The notes beneath the pieces were generated by a model. It ran no database searches. It was not told where the DNA came from and was given only the letters and a program-made list of their open reading frames with translations. A stretch of 64,000 bases of DNA from Mesorhabditis belari (lineage: Eukaryota > Nematoda > Chromadorea > Rhabditida > Rhabditidae), in NCBI GenBank assembly GCA_958450365.1, contig CAUEEP010000741.1:3878501-3942500 (forward strand), written 5' to 3'. Of this stretch, positions 33,376 to 64,000 are shown one piece after another. Made by a program: the position numbers and the translations under genes. The first letter of the stretch is position 1; each line of letters opens with the position of its first letter.

Positions 33376-34045
33376 AGAAACCAGAAACCTCCACGAGAGC
33401 TGTACTTACTGATACTTTAGTGCCAAATAGAATGAGTACTGTAGCTTTAAAAGTACCATACCATTTCTATTTTGCACTAGCTTTATCATGAAGCAAGTTT
33501 ACCAATTAGCATTGTCATTGACCATTGGCCACTCTTTTAATTCTAATCTCAGGTCATTTTAGGCAAGTGTACTTAGGCTTTTGAAGAAATTTACTTACTA
33601 TTTGAATTTTATAGATTTTGGGTTAGTTTGGATCAATTTAAAGTGCCAAATCATTAGGTTGATCAATTTTTGTTTGTCTCATTTATCTCGCAGTTTTGGT
33701 GTTGTGATTATCGTACTTCCAGGTTCTAGCCGAAAAGCTTAGGTTTTTTTAAAAGATTTATAGGATTTTTCTATTTTCCTTATTTTTATGCCAAGTATTT
33801 TTCAGCTCACAATGTTATTGCCAAAAAATTCTAGTCTTTTTTGATCGAGTGAATAAATTTTTGATTCAAAAATTATGCATTCATCAAAGATTCCAATCGG
33901 TATGAGAAGATCTTATTTATTTTGTGAATGTAAAAAGTTTTAAAGTACTGTAAAGCTGTGGTTTTAATCTTTCAAATACATACCTTCAATAAAATCTGTT
34001 AGAAGTTTGGAAGTCATACTAATGTAATGGAATATTGCTTTAGTG

Positions 34046-54111
<20,066 letters not shown>

Positions 54112-55735
54112 AATGATGTAAATTATTGCGTTTTTTTGTTATTTTAACGGGTACAAACCAACACCCTGCTCACTTGCCTTAAAAAATGATTAAGGGTGAT
54201 TATTTATCTCGAATTTTTTATGTAGAAGTTATTCGTAAGCTTCGAAAACTCTCTAACTATTGGATTGGTGAATTGAAAACCGCTGCCGTGGTCAGAGTGT
54301 GCATATAGCTTGAGCCTCTCTTCAAAAGAAACCCATTTTGGTGTCAATAGAAAAGTTGTAGAGAATCAAAAATTAGGCATATAGCCAAATTTTCAGAACG
54401 ATTCAAAAACTGGTTTTCAAGAAATGCAAAATTTACGAATTTTCACAAAACTTGCATTTTAAGCGAAACTACTAAGTGTATCTTTTGGAAATTTGGCTAT
54501 AAGCCTCATTTTTGATTCTCTACAACTTTTCTACTGACACCAAAATGGGTTCCTTTTGAAGAAAGTGCTCAAACTGGGATCTCCAGTCTCCATCTCCAGT
54601 CCTTCATTTTTGAGTCTCACACTTGTCTCACCACACAAACCAAAAATCCTACTACGAAAGAGGAATCCGCAAATTGCTTGTAAAATGGGCAGAAGTCGTC
54701 AATAATAATGGAAATTATTTCGAATCAATTTATGGCTTTATGTTGAATAAATTTTAGTTCAAAGTCACGCAGTTTTCAATTCACCAACCTAATAGAAGTT
54801 ATTCGTAGGCTTTGAAAACTCTAACTATAATAATAATCGATGTAGAAATATCTGGAAACTATGCAAGAACTGATTTTTAAAAATTACCATCTTACCATGA
54901 GCAAAACATCATCAATACATTGATAAAAGGCACAAACGATTTGATGGTTTTTTGTTTTTATCGTTTTGCTCGTTTCACTTGATTGTAATTCTTCAATAAA
55001 CATATCAGAAGACAAGAAATCATTCGCTTATAAAGTTTTGAATGCATTTTTGCATGAAATTATTGTTTTTAATATCCTTTAATCTTCATTCTTCAGTCAT
55101 TTCTTTAAAATATAACCTTCATTTTAGGGCAAACACGTCAAAGACTAGTAAGTTTACGGTCAAAATGATCACGAAATCTGTGAGAAAGGAATAGCTGTTT
55201 AGTTTCGAATTGCACAAACGACCAGACTATTTGAAATTGTCTATTTTTATCTACTCTTCTTATCGAAAAACTGCACAAAAGGGAAATCAAGCTTAAAAAG
55301 TGATGGCCGAGTGAAATTTTCTTGTTCTTCTTTGAATATTCAAATGTGTATGAAGTACTGAATTTCTTTGCTTAATTTGCTTTCAAATTTTGAATGTTTA
55401 AATATTTCTATTCAAATCTAGGCATTTGATGAGAAGAATCTAATTTCCTTTAATCGGCGATTGGTGAGTTAAAGCCTTGTGGGACAACCCTGAACTCCTT
55501 GCCAACACCTGAAGAGAGACATTCTTTCACTTCACGTGAAGATTCTACAAGGGCGAAAAGCAGCTAGTCAAGCTGGCTCTTTGGCTTCTGAAAACCAAGT
55601 CCATCTTATTTTCTTGTTCTCTATGGGATTCCGAATCCGTTTTTTAGTCTTTGTAGAACCCGAGATATTCGAAATTTCGGCTGTTACACGCCGCGTTACA
55701 CGCCCTTAAGAAGTCGTTACAATCATCCCTTGTAA
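54112..55735. other. post-MIOS interval
   Basis: Apart from the mariner derivative at 54260-54792, it holds AT-rich DNA without recognisable exons. The MIOS poly(A) region is probably near 54115-54180, but no single AATAAA could be chosen. Confidence 0.4.
54260..54792 (+). mobile_element. internally deleted mariner with transposase C-terminus
   Basis: TA-flanked, 533 bases, ends TTGGATTGGTGAATTGAAAA and TTTTCAATTCACCAACCTAA. Near 54650-54727 the plus strand reads YYERGIRKLLVKWAEVVNNN and GNYFE, matching the last 25 residues of mariner transposases. A palindromic middle (54320-54570) replaces the rest. The 36 bases before it (AGAAGTTATTCGTAAGCTTC...) recur directly after it. Confidence 0.85.
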
Positions 55736-55868
55736 AAGCTTCGATGGTCTAGTGGACTAAACTATCCACCAGTGGACTATCCACTTGTCCCGTCAATTCA
55801 TTTCACTATCCACTGTGACTCACAGAACCCACTACCCTCCTTGTCCTCAAATTCGAGTCCCACCTTAC
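55736..55868 (+). pseudogene. tRNA-like fragment with internal expansion
   Basis: TTCGATGGTCTAGTGGACTA (A box) and CAAATTCGAGTCCCACC (B box) are about 110 bases apart, with a CTATCCACY tandem of about 60 bases between them, where an intact tRNA would have about 45. Non-functional. Confidence 0.45.
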
Positions 55869-56195
55869 TAAACTCTTATTTTCCTTCTTTAAAAACTGCT
55901 TCCTTACGTACTTGCAAATGAATACAATAGAGTTGAATTTAGTTTCAGAGTTGAATAGAAAGATTTCAAGAATTTAAGATAATAGAGTTGAACAGCTAAA
56001 AGCTAAAAGCTCAAGAATAAAAGCTAAAAGCCTGTAGCTTTCGGAAATGTGGCAACAAATGATCAATTTTTTTCAATATTTATCTACTGATCCCGATACT
56101 TTGGAAGCTTCCAGCTTTTGTAAATTATTTGAAGTGACAGAACGGTGCAAAAATTCATTTCAAATATGTAGGAAAACAGTTTTAAGAAGTCTGAC

Positions 56196-56288
56196 GAGAG
56201 GGGACTCGAACTTGAGGGACAAAAGGCGTAATTGGTTTGGCAGCCCTGCAGACTATCCATTACACCAAGGTAGCAGTTATCCGTGAGA
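56196..56288 (-). pseudogene. tRNA-like fragment
   Basis: Minus strand: CTACCTTGGTGTAATGGATA (A box), then GTCTGCAGGGCTGC, and CAAGTTCGAGTCCCCTC (B box). Acceptor pairing is absent. Confidence 0.45.
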
Positions 56289-57869
56289 AGTACTTTTGGC
56301 GGCCTCATAACGAGCATATGGCCATAAAGAGGCGGGCATAAGAGCCGGCCTCATAGCTCAAAATCAAGGTGATTGTCTATGAAAAATATCTCGTGTTTGC
56401 GAAGCGTTCTGGAAAAACTAAAAACAGATTCGAGATCCTCGCGATCGACTCTATAAGATGGACTTGATCTTGAGTCAAACAATTAGCTTGATTCGGTGCT
56501 TTGTTGGGAACAAAGGCTGTTTGCCACTGATCTGTAGAAGATCTGATCCGATTTGATCCGATCTGATCACTTCAAAGATCTGTAGAAGGCCCTAAGCCAT
56601 ACGACAAGTCAAACAGTACCTCACGAATGTAATTTTGTCGGCTTTTCTTCGCAGCTACTCTGCAGTAAATTGATCGCCTGACTCGCAATTGTGGCAAGTT
56701 GAAGTATTCAGCTTCCCTCAAACTTTGTTCTTTATTTCCGATGGTATCAGCTTTCGTGAAATGAATCAGCTTTCCTGAAAGATCCATAATTAACTGTAAA
56801 TGAATCTAAATCTCTCAAATCCGTCTAAATCTAAACACATCCATCTGCTTACACCATGAAATCCAAGCACCGTGAATTCGATAACGATTTTAATGGAACA
56901 AAGTCTGTTACTAAGTCTGTTACTAAGTCTGCTACATAGTCAGTGTTGAATCTTTTTACAAAATTCACTCAATCTTTTCGTATACGTGAAAGCTTGCGTT
57001 AATTTAAGTGTATTTGAGAACGAAATCCAATCCATTCAATCCATCCAAGAACCTGTGTGAGTAAAGCAAGCCTATCCGGATCTTTCGGCAAACACGCTTC
57101 CCACAGTTGACCAGCTGTTTTCCAAGCGGAAATAGTTGAGAATAACAGAGAAGCTAAAGAGAAACATTTGATTTTCTTAAAATTCTTAGCATTTCTCTCT
57201 TTTTATGTTTTAAAAACTCACGTTTTTGGGTCACGATCGATGAAAAATTCGTTTTCCCTCACCACGAATGGAACTTCTTTCATTGCCGGTGACGAACCAC
57301 TGAAAATTGAAATGAAAATTTCTTCTTTAATAAGTAATTCCTTCTTCTTTTTAACAAGTAAATGCTTTTCTCTGATATAAATAATCATAAATGATGGCGC
57401 ATAAAGCTTTCAAACCTTGTAAAATGGTGTATCTTTTAGGAAAGTCTTTCGAAATGTCGAGAATTTCTTCCCGCAACATTGAAGTTGATAATGTCGTTGG
57501 CTAGACCGATCATCATCGCATTATCTTCAAGTTTTTGAAGTTTGATAAAGGATTTTTAAATGATAAAGGAGAATTTAGAAAAATGAACTTAAACTGATTG
57601 AAAAAGATTGCTACTTTTCCGTTACGAGAGCCCATTTCTCATTTCATCCGCATTTCCGTTTTGAGGTCACAAATGTTATAGAGATATTACCGTTATGGAG
57701 GTATTGCCGTTATGGTGATATTACCACAAATGTTTTTACATTTAAAAGTAGCACCACAAAGAACACTACCGTTTAAGTTATTTAGCCGAGTTTATGGTGT
57801 GACAAGAAGTTTTGGAGACTTCATTGTATCTTGCCTCTTATTTCAAGTGCTTATCGGCGTTAAAGTGTT
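56289..57869. other. gene-free stretch
   Basis: ORFs at 56572-56787 (minus) and 57168-57380 (plus) have no supporting splice sites or family likeness. A few short duplications (GTCTGTTACTAA near 56910; CCGTTATGGTGATATTACC near 57690-57725) are the only other features. Confidence 0.4.
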
Positions 57870-58190
57870 TAGCCACTAGTTTGGTGAAGCTACTAGGTTT
57901 GTTGAAGACACTAGTTTTGTTTAGCCGCTAGCTTTGTTGAAGCCACTAGTTTGTTTAGCCACTAGGTTTGTTGAAGCCACTAGTCTTGTTTAACCACTAG
58001 TCTTGTTTAGCCACTAGGTTTGTTGAAACCACTAGCTTTGTTGAAGCCACTAGTTTTGTTGAAGCCACTAGTCTTGTTTAGCCACTAGCTTTGTTTAGCC
58101 ACTAGTTTTGTTGAAGCCACTAGTTTTGTTGAAGCCACTAGTCTTGTTGAAGCCACTAGTCTTGTTTAGCCACTAGCAAACTAGCAAATG
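57870..58190. repeat. minisatellite (GAAGCCACTAGTTTTGTT)n
   Basis: About 18 copies of an 18-base unit, GAAGCCACTAGTTTTGTT, alternating with a TTTAGCCACTAG variant. Confidence 0.95.
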
Positions 58191-58683
58191 TTTTATGATT
58201 TACATATGGTTTTTTAAAATACAAAAATGAGCCTAACGGTAAGCCCTAACGGAAATGAACGGAGCAAGGAATTTATGCAAATGTGCATGTATAGATTTGA
58301 GCCCTCATAACAGAGGAAGTGAGTACTTTTCCGTTATGAGAAATCGGGGTTTCCTAACGGAAAGTATCAAAAGAACATGTTGAGCATTGGGAACAGAAAT
58401 CAGAGTCAAATTTTGAAGGAATTGAATTGAACGAACTCTGAAACGAACTCAAATTGAACGAACGAACGAACTGGAAAAGAAGACGAGCAAAATTGAAAAG
58501 ACGTTAAAAAGTTTGAAATTTAGAGGCATTGAATTGAAATTGTAGTTTCAGACAATAGTTTTGAATAATTCAATTGTTTAAACTAATGATTGTAAATCGA
58601 ATTTTTGAGAGAATTGTTTGAAAAATGATTGGCCGTCATAGCCGACGTCATAGCTGTCATAGCCGACCATAGCCGACCGTCAT

Positions 58684-58752
58684 AGTGATAGGAGTCCTTG
58701 TCTCCTAGTCTGGCGGGGGAGGGTCAAAGTTTCGATCCTGGTGGCTAGAAAA
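58684..58752 (+). pseudogene. tRNA-like fragment
   Basis: AGGAGTCCTTGTCTCCTAGTCTGG and AAGTTTCGATCCTGGTGG resemble a tRNA with a decayed A box and a near-B box. Weak. Confidence 0.3.
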
Positions 58753-58890
58753 CTTAGTTCTTTGCCTCATTATTATGGGTTTTTTTCTTCTTTACAACAT
58801 TTGGGTAATAGTAATGGGGGTAAATAATTGTAAGCAAAAATTTCCACCGTTTTGTTGTAATTCATTATTCGTGTCGATTAGATCTACTTT

Positions 58891-59672
58891 AATTGTTTAA
58901 ACAAGTTGGGGTAGGCTAATTTCCGCTATTTTTTGCGCAACTGTCGCTGCAACTCAAAAACTTAAACTACTCGTTTAATTGACGTTTTGGTCGATTAGCT
59001 ACAAGTAATCCTCTTTACACGTCGAGTAAAATTGAAATACCTTTACATTTGAAGGGGAATTTGCCACTAAAACAGTTAAACGGCTGTATATCTAGACGGC
59101 GTATATAAGACGGCGTGTATAAGGCGGCGTGTATAAGGTGGCCTATATAACGCAGCGTATATAAGGCAGCGTTTGGAAGGCAGCGTATATAAGGCAGCGT
59201 ATATAAGGCGACCTATATAAGGCAGCGTTTGTAAGGCAGCGTATATAAGGCGGACTATATAAGGCAGCGTATATAAGGCGGCCTATATAAGGCGGCGTGT
59301 ATAAGGTGGCCTATATAACGCAGCGTATATAAGGCGGCCTATATAAGGCAGCGTTTGTAAGGCAGCGTATATAAGGCGGACTATATAACGCAGCGTATAT
59401 AAGGCGGCGTATAAAAGACGGCGCTCTTGATTTTTGCTTGCTTGCTACTTTGCGCCAAATTTCTTTTGCGCAACTCGCCATAACTTTCTTCTAAATGCAC
59501 CAAGCTTTATGAATTTGGGTTCATTTTGTAGATCTCAATAAGTGCAACAAAATGACACCAAGATCATAAAGATTGGTCCACTTAGAAGAAAGTTATGGCA
59601 AGTTGCGCGAACGACCCAGTTACGCAAAGAAAAATTGCGGAAATTAGCCTACCCCAACAAGTTTAATTGTTT
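58891..59672. mobile_element. composite foldback enclosing a minisatellite
   Basis: AAGTTGGGGTAGGCTAATTT at the left is matched by AAATTAGCCTACCCCAACAA at the right, with further inner arms (CCATAACTTTCTTCTAA / TTAGAAGAAAGTTATGG). The TATATAAGGCAGCG array at 59088-59420 lies between them. Confidence 0.8.
59088..59420. repeat. minisatellite (TATATAAGGCAGCG)n
   Basis: About 23 copies of a 14-base unit, TATATAAGGCRGCG, with variants CCTATATAAGGCGG and GTTTGTAAGGCAGC. Every full unit contains a TATATAAG word. Confidence 0.95.
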
Positions 59673-59765
59673 GAAAAAACTTTTTTATTATTATTTGTTT
59701 AAAAAAACAATTATTTGTTTAGTTGTTTAGTTGTTTAAACAAACAATTAGTTGGATTTAAGCTAA

Positions 59766-60085
59766 ATTTCAAATTTCGATACTTATTGATTGCACGGCTC
59801 GTTTTTAAGGCAACTAAACACTTTGATGGGACAAATCCTCAACAAACTTGACTTTGATGGGAAAAATCGAAGAGCCGCATGGCGAATAGTGTTTAGAATA
59901 ATATAAAATTAAGTTTAAAAAGTGTTTGTTGCATTTGATTTTAATTTTCTATTATTCTACACGCTATTCGCTAGGCGTCTCTTCGATGCGTCTCTTCGCT
60001 ATGCGTCTCTTGTCCCATAAAAAGTCAAGGCGTTGCCTTAAAAACGAGCCGTGTAATCAATAAGTATTGAAATTTCTTAAAATTT
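59766..60085. mobile_element. foldback element (CGATACTTATTGATTGCACGG ends)
   Basis: AAATTTCGATACTTATTGAT and GGCTCGTTTTTAAGGCAACT at the left return inverted as TTGCCTTAAAAACGAGCCGT and ATCAATAAGTATTGAAATTT at the right. The centre includes GCGAATAGTGTTTAGAATAATA against TATTATTCTACACGCTATTCGC. Confidence 0.85.
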
Positions 60086-60187
60086 CAATTCAAAAACAAC
60101 AGCCAATCATCCTAGTATTTTGAGTTTATGCAATTTTGAGGAGGTCGATTGGAGGAGTTTGAATGGAAAAGGAAAAGAAAGAATTGC

Positions 60188-60360
60188 GAACAAAATACTA
60201 GGAAAGAAGAAGAAGAAGAAGAGGAAGAAGAAGAAGAGGAAGAAGAAGAAGAGGAAGAAGAAAGAGGAAGAAGAAGAAGATGATGATGAAGAAGAAGAGG
60301 AAAGGAAAGGAAAGAAGAAGAAGAAGAAGAGGAAGATGAGGAGGAAGATGAGGAGAATAG
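60188..60360. repeat. polypurine (GAAGAAGAGG)n tract
   Basis: About 170 bases of almost only A and G with two short GATGATG islands. The ORFs on either strand (Lys/Glu or Ser/Phe/Leu) are artefacts of composition. Confidence 0.9.
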
Positions 60361-60717
60361 AGAAGGCTTGCAGAAGGTAAAAGAGAAAAGAAAAGGAAAA
60401 GGGACACTTTACGAAATAGGGCAGGAAATATCGGCTTAAAAGGAGGTGGGGGAAGGGAAGAGGACTTGCTGGGGTCTCCATGAAAAGAGATTTCAACATA
60501 AACTCTTAAAAAACATACAAATAACATTTGCCTATTCAATTTTACATTAGAACATATAAACTTTTAAAATTTGATCACTTTACCGAGACGGTGGGGTTTC
60601 CGTATTCAGTTTATCCTGTTTACGTATTCGGTTTGAACATTTTACTCTCAACTGGAAAGGATTTTACTCTGATTGAACGATTGAACGTTTTAATCTCAAC
60701 TAGAAAGGTTAAATTGT

Positions 60718-60852
60718 AGTTAGCAGCTTTAACAGTTAGCAGTTAGCAGCAGGCTTTAGCAGTTAGCAGTTAGCAGCTTTAACAGTTAGCAGTTAGCAGC
60801 TTTAACAGTTAGCAGTTAGCAGCTTTAACAGTTAGCAGTTAGCAGCAGGTTG
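60718..60852. repeat. minisatellite (AGTTAGCAGCTTTAAC)n
   Basis: Seven imperfect copies of a unit of about 22 bases, AGTTAGCAGTTAGCAGCTTTAAC. Confidence 0.9.
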
Positions 60853-61925
60853 GAAAGAAAGTTCTCGGAAAAAGTTTGAACGGTGATTTCTCAAAAACCA
60901 ATCCATGAATTCTTCCCAGATTTTTTGATAAACTAGACTATATTTCAAAGAGTTTTTGATAAAAAGCTGGGCTTCAGGGCTTCAGGGCTTCAGGTAAAAA
61001 GAAGAGATTTCTTCAGCTGAAGTGACTTGGTCACTTTTTCAGTCATCAGCCTTTAGACAAGTTTTTAATGGGTTAATGGATAGGCAATTGGTCCCATTTA
61101 AAACCTAAAATGAAATACTTAAAATAGGGAAAATTTGTGATTAAGGCAAATTTAATCTAATGCTTTCACTTTTTAGAATGACCGATTTTAGCAAACACTC
61201 AGTGCCTAGAAGATAAGAGAAGATAAAAATAAGGGCTTCAGGAGCTTCAGGAAATAGGAGCGGGCTTCAGGGTAAGAGATTTTTTCAGCTGGAAGTGACT
61301 TGGTCACTTTAGCTGCCCAAAACGGTAAAAGGCCTGTTTTAGAGAAAAAATGGGTCTTTTGTTTTAAATAGAGGATTAAAAGACGGGGTTATTACCCTAA
61401 AGTTTCGAGTATAAGTTGATCCGAGTATAAGTTCTGCCTTAATTTACATTCGCTTTAATTGCTTTGAATTTCTTTTTGTTGGGTTTTTATACATTTTTAT
61501 TGTTATATAAACTTTTATTATTGTTCTTGGAGCACGGGTGACAGCCTACAGGACTACAGGGTGACTACAGGGTGACAGCCTATCACCATTGCTATTTGTT
61601 ATGTGCATGGATACATCCAGACGATAGTGTTGAAGAAGACGCTGGAAAGCATCTCTTTCGACCGTCGACGTGGACTTTGGCCGGATGAAGAGGCCAGGAG
61701 GGGAAGAGGTGAGGGAGGAAGAGGGGAGGGGAAGAGGTGGGGGATGGAGAAATGAAGGAGGGCCATGAAGAGGCCAGGGAGGGATCCATAAGACTGAGCA
61801 CCGGAGAGGAGCAGGGCGGACGCGCCGAGCCACGCCCGGAGCAACAAATAACAGCATAAAATTGCTATAACCCTCAATAAATTTACTTCTATTATTGTTC
61901 TTGTTAATTGTTAACTTAAAAAGCA
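60853..61925. other. gene-free stretch with duplicated GGGCTTCAGG segments
   Basis: Two related blocks (60970-61045 and 61230-61325) share GGGCTTCAGG, AAGAGATTTYTTCAGCTG and AGTGACTTGGTCACTTT, the last of which is itself a palindrome. The 61670-61850 part is purine-rich (GGGGAAGAGGTG) and gives spurious Pro/Ser/Leu ORFs on the minus strand. Confidence 0.5.
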
Positions 61926-62000
61926 AAAAAGTTATGCTGCAGCGGGGTTCGAACCCTCGACACACCGCACCGGAGACAGCCGTCAATTTGCATGCGAAAA
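61926..62000 (-). pseudogene. tRNA-like fragment
   Basis: Minus strand: GGTTTTCGCATGCAAATTGACGG is a weak A-box region; TCGAGGGTTCGAACCCCGCTG has a perfect B box within a perfect T arm. The acceptor stem is not convincing. Confidence 0.45.
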
Positions 62001-62089
62001 CCAAACAGAACTTATACTCGCGACTTTAGGGTAGTAGATTTATTTCTGAAAAGTCGCAATGTACCGACTTTCAAGTTGCAATCTACATA

Positions 62090-63307
62090 TTAGGTTGTCC
62101 GTAAATGTCTGATCGATACTTATTTCCAAAGTATTGCGAAATCAGCTAGAGCAAATATATATCTTTGATCGTCATCTGTGTTTATTTTATGTGTCTTTAT
62201 TCAACATTTGTTTTTAGTGATGTTGTTTTGCAGATGAAAGACAAAAAGTTTGTGTCCGCATCAATGCTGTATGATTTCAAACGAGTAAAAACTGCAACGG
62301 ATTGCCCATCGAACTATCTGTCGCCGCATTTGGAAGATTCAATTTCAATCAAGCCAAGTACCAGCCCCGCTGGTTTAAACGATTGCGGACGAAACAGGTC
62401 GTTAGAGGACGAGGAACGCTGGAAGGCCAGTCGTTTTGATAGCAAGCTTTGCCAACACCATTAAGTCTGATCAACTCAAACTACTCCCGTGGAGTTGGCC
62501 GGAGTATTGGTTGTTCCAAATCCGGCAATCGACAATCATCTCCATGAGATTGGAAAATTTAATCGATGCGGAAAGTGGCTTCCCTATAAGTGAGTGAAGC
62601 AGACTAAAACATGCTCGTGTATCAATTTGTGGGTTTCTCATTGGCCAAACAAAGAACTCTGGTTTGTTGGTTGCCGATTACCTGCGGACGAGAAGTGGAT
62701 TTCTTTTGACAATGCAACGGAAGCACCAGTGGATAATCGCCAGGAAGATCCCGAAACCGACGCCAAAGCCAAGAATTGCATGGAAGAAGGCCTATTGTAC
62801 GTATGGTGGAATTCTAAAGAATCATGCATTTGAAGTTCTATTCAGGTCAAATGGTCACTGCTGACTCCACTCTCAACAATTGGAAGAGTGCAGCAAGCTC
62901 TGCGCATCTCGTAAGGGGACACTTCGATGATTAAACTGCAGTTTGACAATGCTCGTCCGCATATTGCAAAATCGCACAGCAGAAGATTGAGAAGCCTGGA
63001 TGGGCGACATCACATCCGCCGGCCTGGTCAGACCTGGCTCCATCTGATTTCCATTTGTTTCGTTCGATGGCGCACGCTCTTGGAGAACACAGTTCAAAGT
63101 GTTGACGGTGCAAAATGGCTCGACGATTTCTTCTCATCGAAACCCAGCTTCATTCTATTATGACGAACTTCACTCTTGGCTCGGACGATGGAGATATGTT
63201 GTTGATTGTTGTGGAGAATATATATCGATTAATAAAGTTCTCTTTTGTTAATTTTGTGATATTTTGAAAATCGTGTCAAAACACGCATTACTTATTGGAC
63301 AATCTAA
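62090..63307 (+). pseudogene. full-length but dead mariner transposon
   Basis: TA-flanked, 1,218 bases, ends TTAGGTTGTCCG and GGACAATCTAA. Fragments of mariner transposase follow in order but in changing frames: SLEDEERWKA, DNHLHEIGKFNRCGKWLPY, DEKWISFDN (first catalytic Asp region), LLYVWWN, FDNARPHIAKS (second Asp region), LAPSDFHLFRSMAHALG (third Asp region), then DDFFSSKPS and YYDELHSWLGRWRYVVD. The length is typical of the family. At least five frame changes and several stops show it is long inactive. Confidence 0.9.
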
Positions 63308-63654
63308 TAGTATTCAAATTTTTAAAGAATAGCTGAAAGAATAGAATACATAGTGTAAACAAAATACGAAATTCTTCAAAAAGACATTTTGAGATGAGTT
63401 TCGAAATTTTAATGAAAATTTCAGCTTAAAAAATGGGCTTAAAAGACTTTAAAAAAGGGGATTTCCGGTAAAAGAGCTAAAAGAGCTAAAAGAATTTCGA
63501 AAATAAGAGAAAACGAAAAAAAATGGAAATACTTTTACATTTTTCTTGTTTCAAAAGTTTTTTCTAAACCCCAGAATTTTCGAGTAGGGTTGTGCCTTGA
63601 AAAATTCATCACTGAAAGCAAGATAAGTCAAAAGAAGCCCTTTATTCAAGAGTT

Positions 63655-63790
63655 TTGATTGAATTTGAACATTGAATTGAAATTTGAATTGAACTTTGAA
63701 TTGAATTTGAATTGAATTTGAATTGAACTTTGAATTGAAATTTGAATTGAAATTGAACATTGAATTGAAATTGAAATTGAAATTTGATTA
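63655..63790. repeat. minisatellite (TTGAATTGAATTTGAA)n
   Basis: Words GAATTGAA and TTTGAATTGA repeated for about 135 bases. The minus ORF (FNSNFNSKF repeats) is an artefact. Confidence 0.9.
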
Positions 63791-64000
63791 ATTTAATGGA
63801 ATGAATGTGTTTAACTTGATGTTTTACTGAAATATTAATTCAAATTAGAGTTTGAATTTCAAATTTCATGAGAATCGGTGATTTGTGAAGAAATTCGAGA
63901 CATTTGGGAAAATCCGTCTTTGCCGAGAGAGAGGGAAAGAAGAAAAGAGAGGAAAAGAAGAAAAAGAGAGAGAGAGTAGGCTATGAATTGTTGAGTGAAC
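63791..64000. other. right edge, no gene seen
   Basis: AT-rich sequence ending in a GAGAGAGAAAGAAG purine run. No feature was recognised. Confidence 0.5.

Noticed and set aside
60107..60539. Overlapping ORFs of 86-130 codons on both strands
   Set aside because: They are translations of a (GAAGAAGAGG)n purine tract: only Ser/Phe/Leu or Lys/Glu runs, no splice signals, no family.
61546..62004. 152-codon minus-strand ORF, the longest in the window
   Set aside because: It begins inside a tRNA-like fragment and continues through a purine-rich low-complexity block. Composition is Pro/Ser/Leu without any conserved pattern.

Overview
This is nuclear DNA from a nematode, most likely a rhabditid. The evidence is genes split into many short exons with TTTTCAG or TTTTAG acceptors, a UCP4 carrier close to that of Caenorhabditis, and debris of Tc1, Tc3 and mariner transposons. 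It is AT-rich and full of minisatellites, foldback elements and tRNA-like fragments. Nothing bacterial or organellar was seen. I name no species.

Layout. Positions 1-14160 hold no gene I recognise: an 11-bp satellite at the left edge, then minisatellites, pyrimidine tracts and tRNA-like fragments. At 14162-15053 (minus) are the first two exons of a heparan sulfate 3-O-sulfotransferase; its later exons were not found. Positions 15054-28900 are repeat-rich and gene-free, with Tc3-like and Tc1-like remnants and a 1.35-kb palindrome carrying a second palindromic element. At 29306-33375 (plus) is an intact ten-exon UCP4-type mitochondrial carrier. At 34046-54111 (plus) is a gene of about 38 exons that I assign to MIOS, a GATOR2 subunit, from its C-terminal zinc-binding cysteines. 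The 3.1-kb MIOS intron 47861-51004 contains, on the opposite strand (47913-50637), a complete ten-exon gene for a small secreted proline/glycine-rich protein. Positions 54112-64000 are repeats again, with a dead full-length mariner at 62090-63307.

The genes do not form one pathway: inner-membrane transport (UCP4), lysosomal amino-acid signalling to TORC1 (MIOS), glycan sulfation (3-O-sulfotransferase) and an unknown secreted protein. What links them is structure. Their introns house foldback transposons, several of one family with TACCGTAAATACT-type ends, and some insertions end only 15-25 bases from a splice acceptor.

UCP4 and the first nine MIOS exons read without error. From about 39.1 kb the remaining MIOS exons need roughly ten one-base corrections to stay in frame, mostly a single missing base, about half of them at exon junctions. 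The sulfotransferase and proline-rich genes show similar paired slips. Consensus errors in short homopolymers are the simplest explanation; gene decay or unusual junctions are alternatives. I found no CRISPR array, rRNA, intact tRNA or clearly new molecular system.
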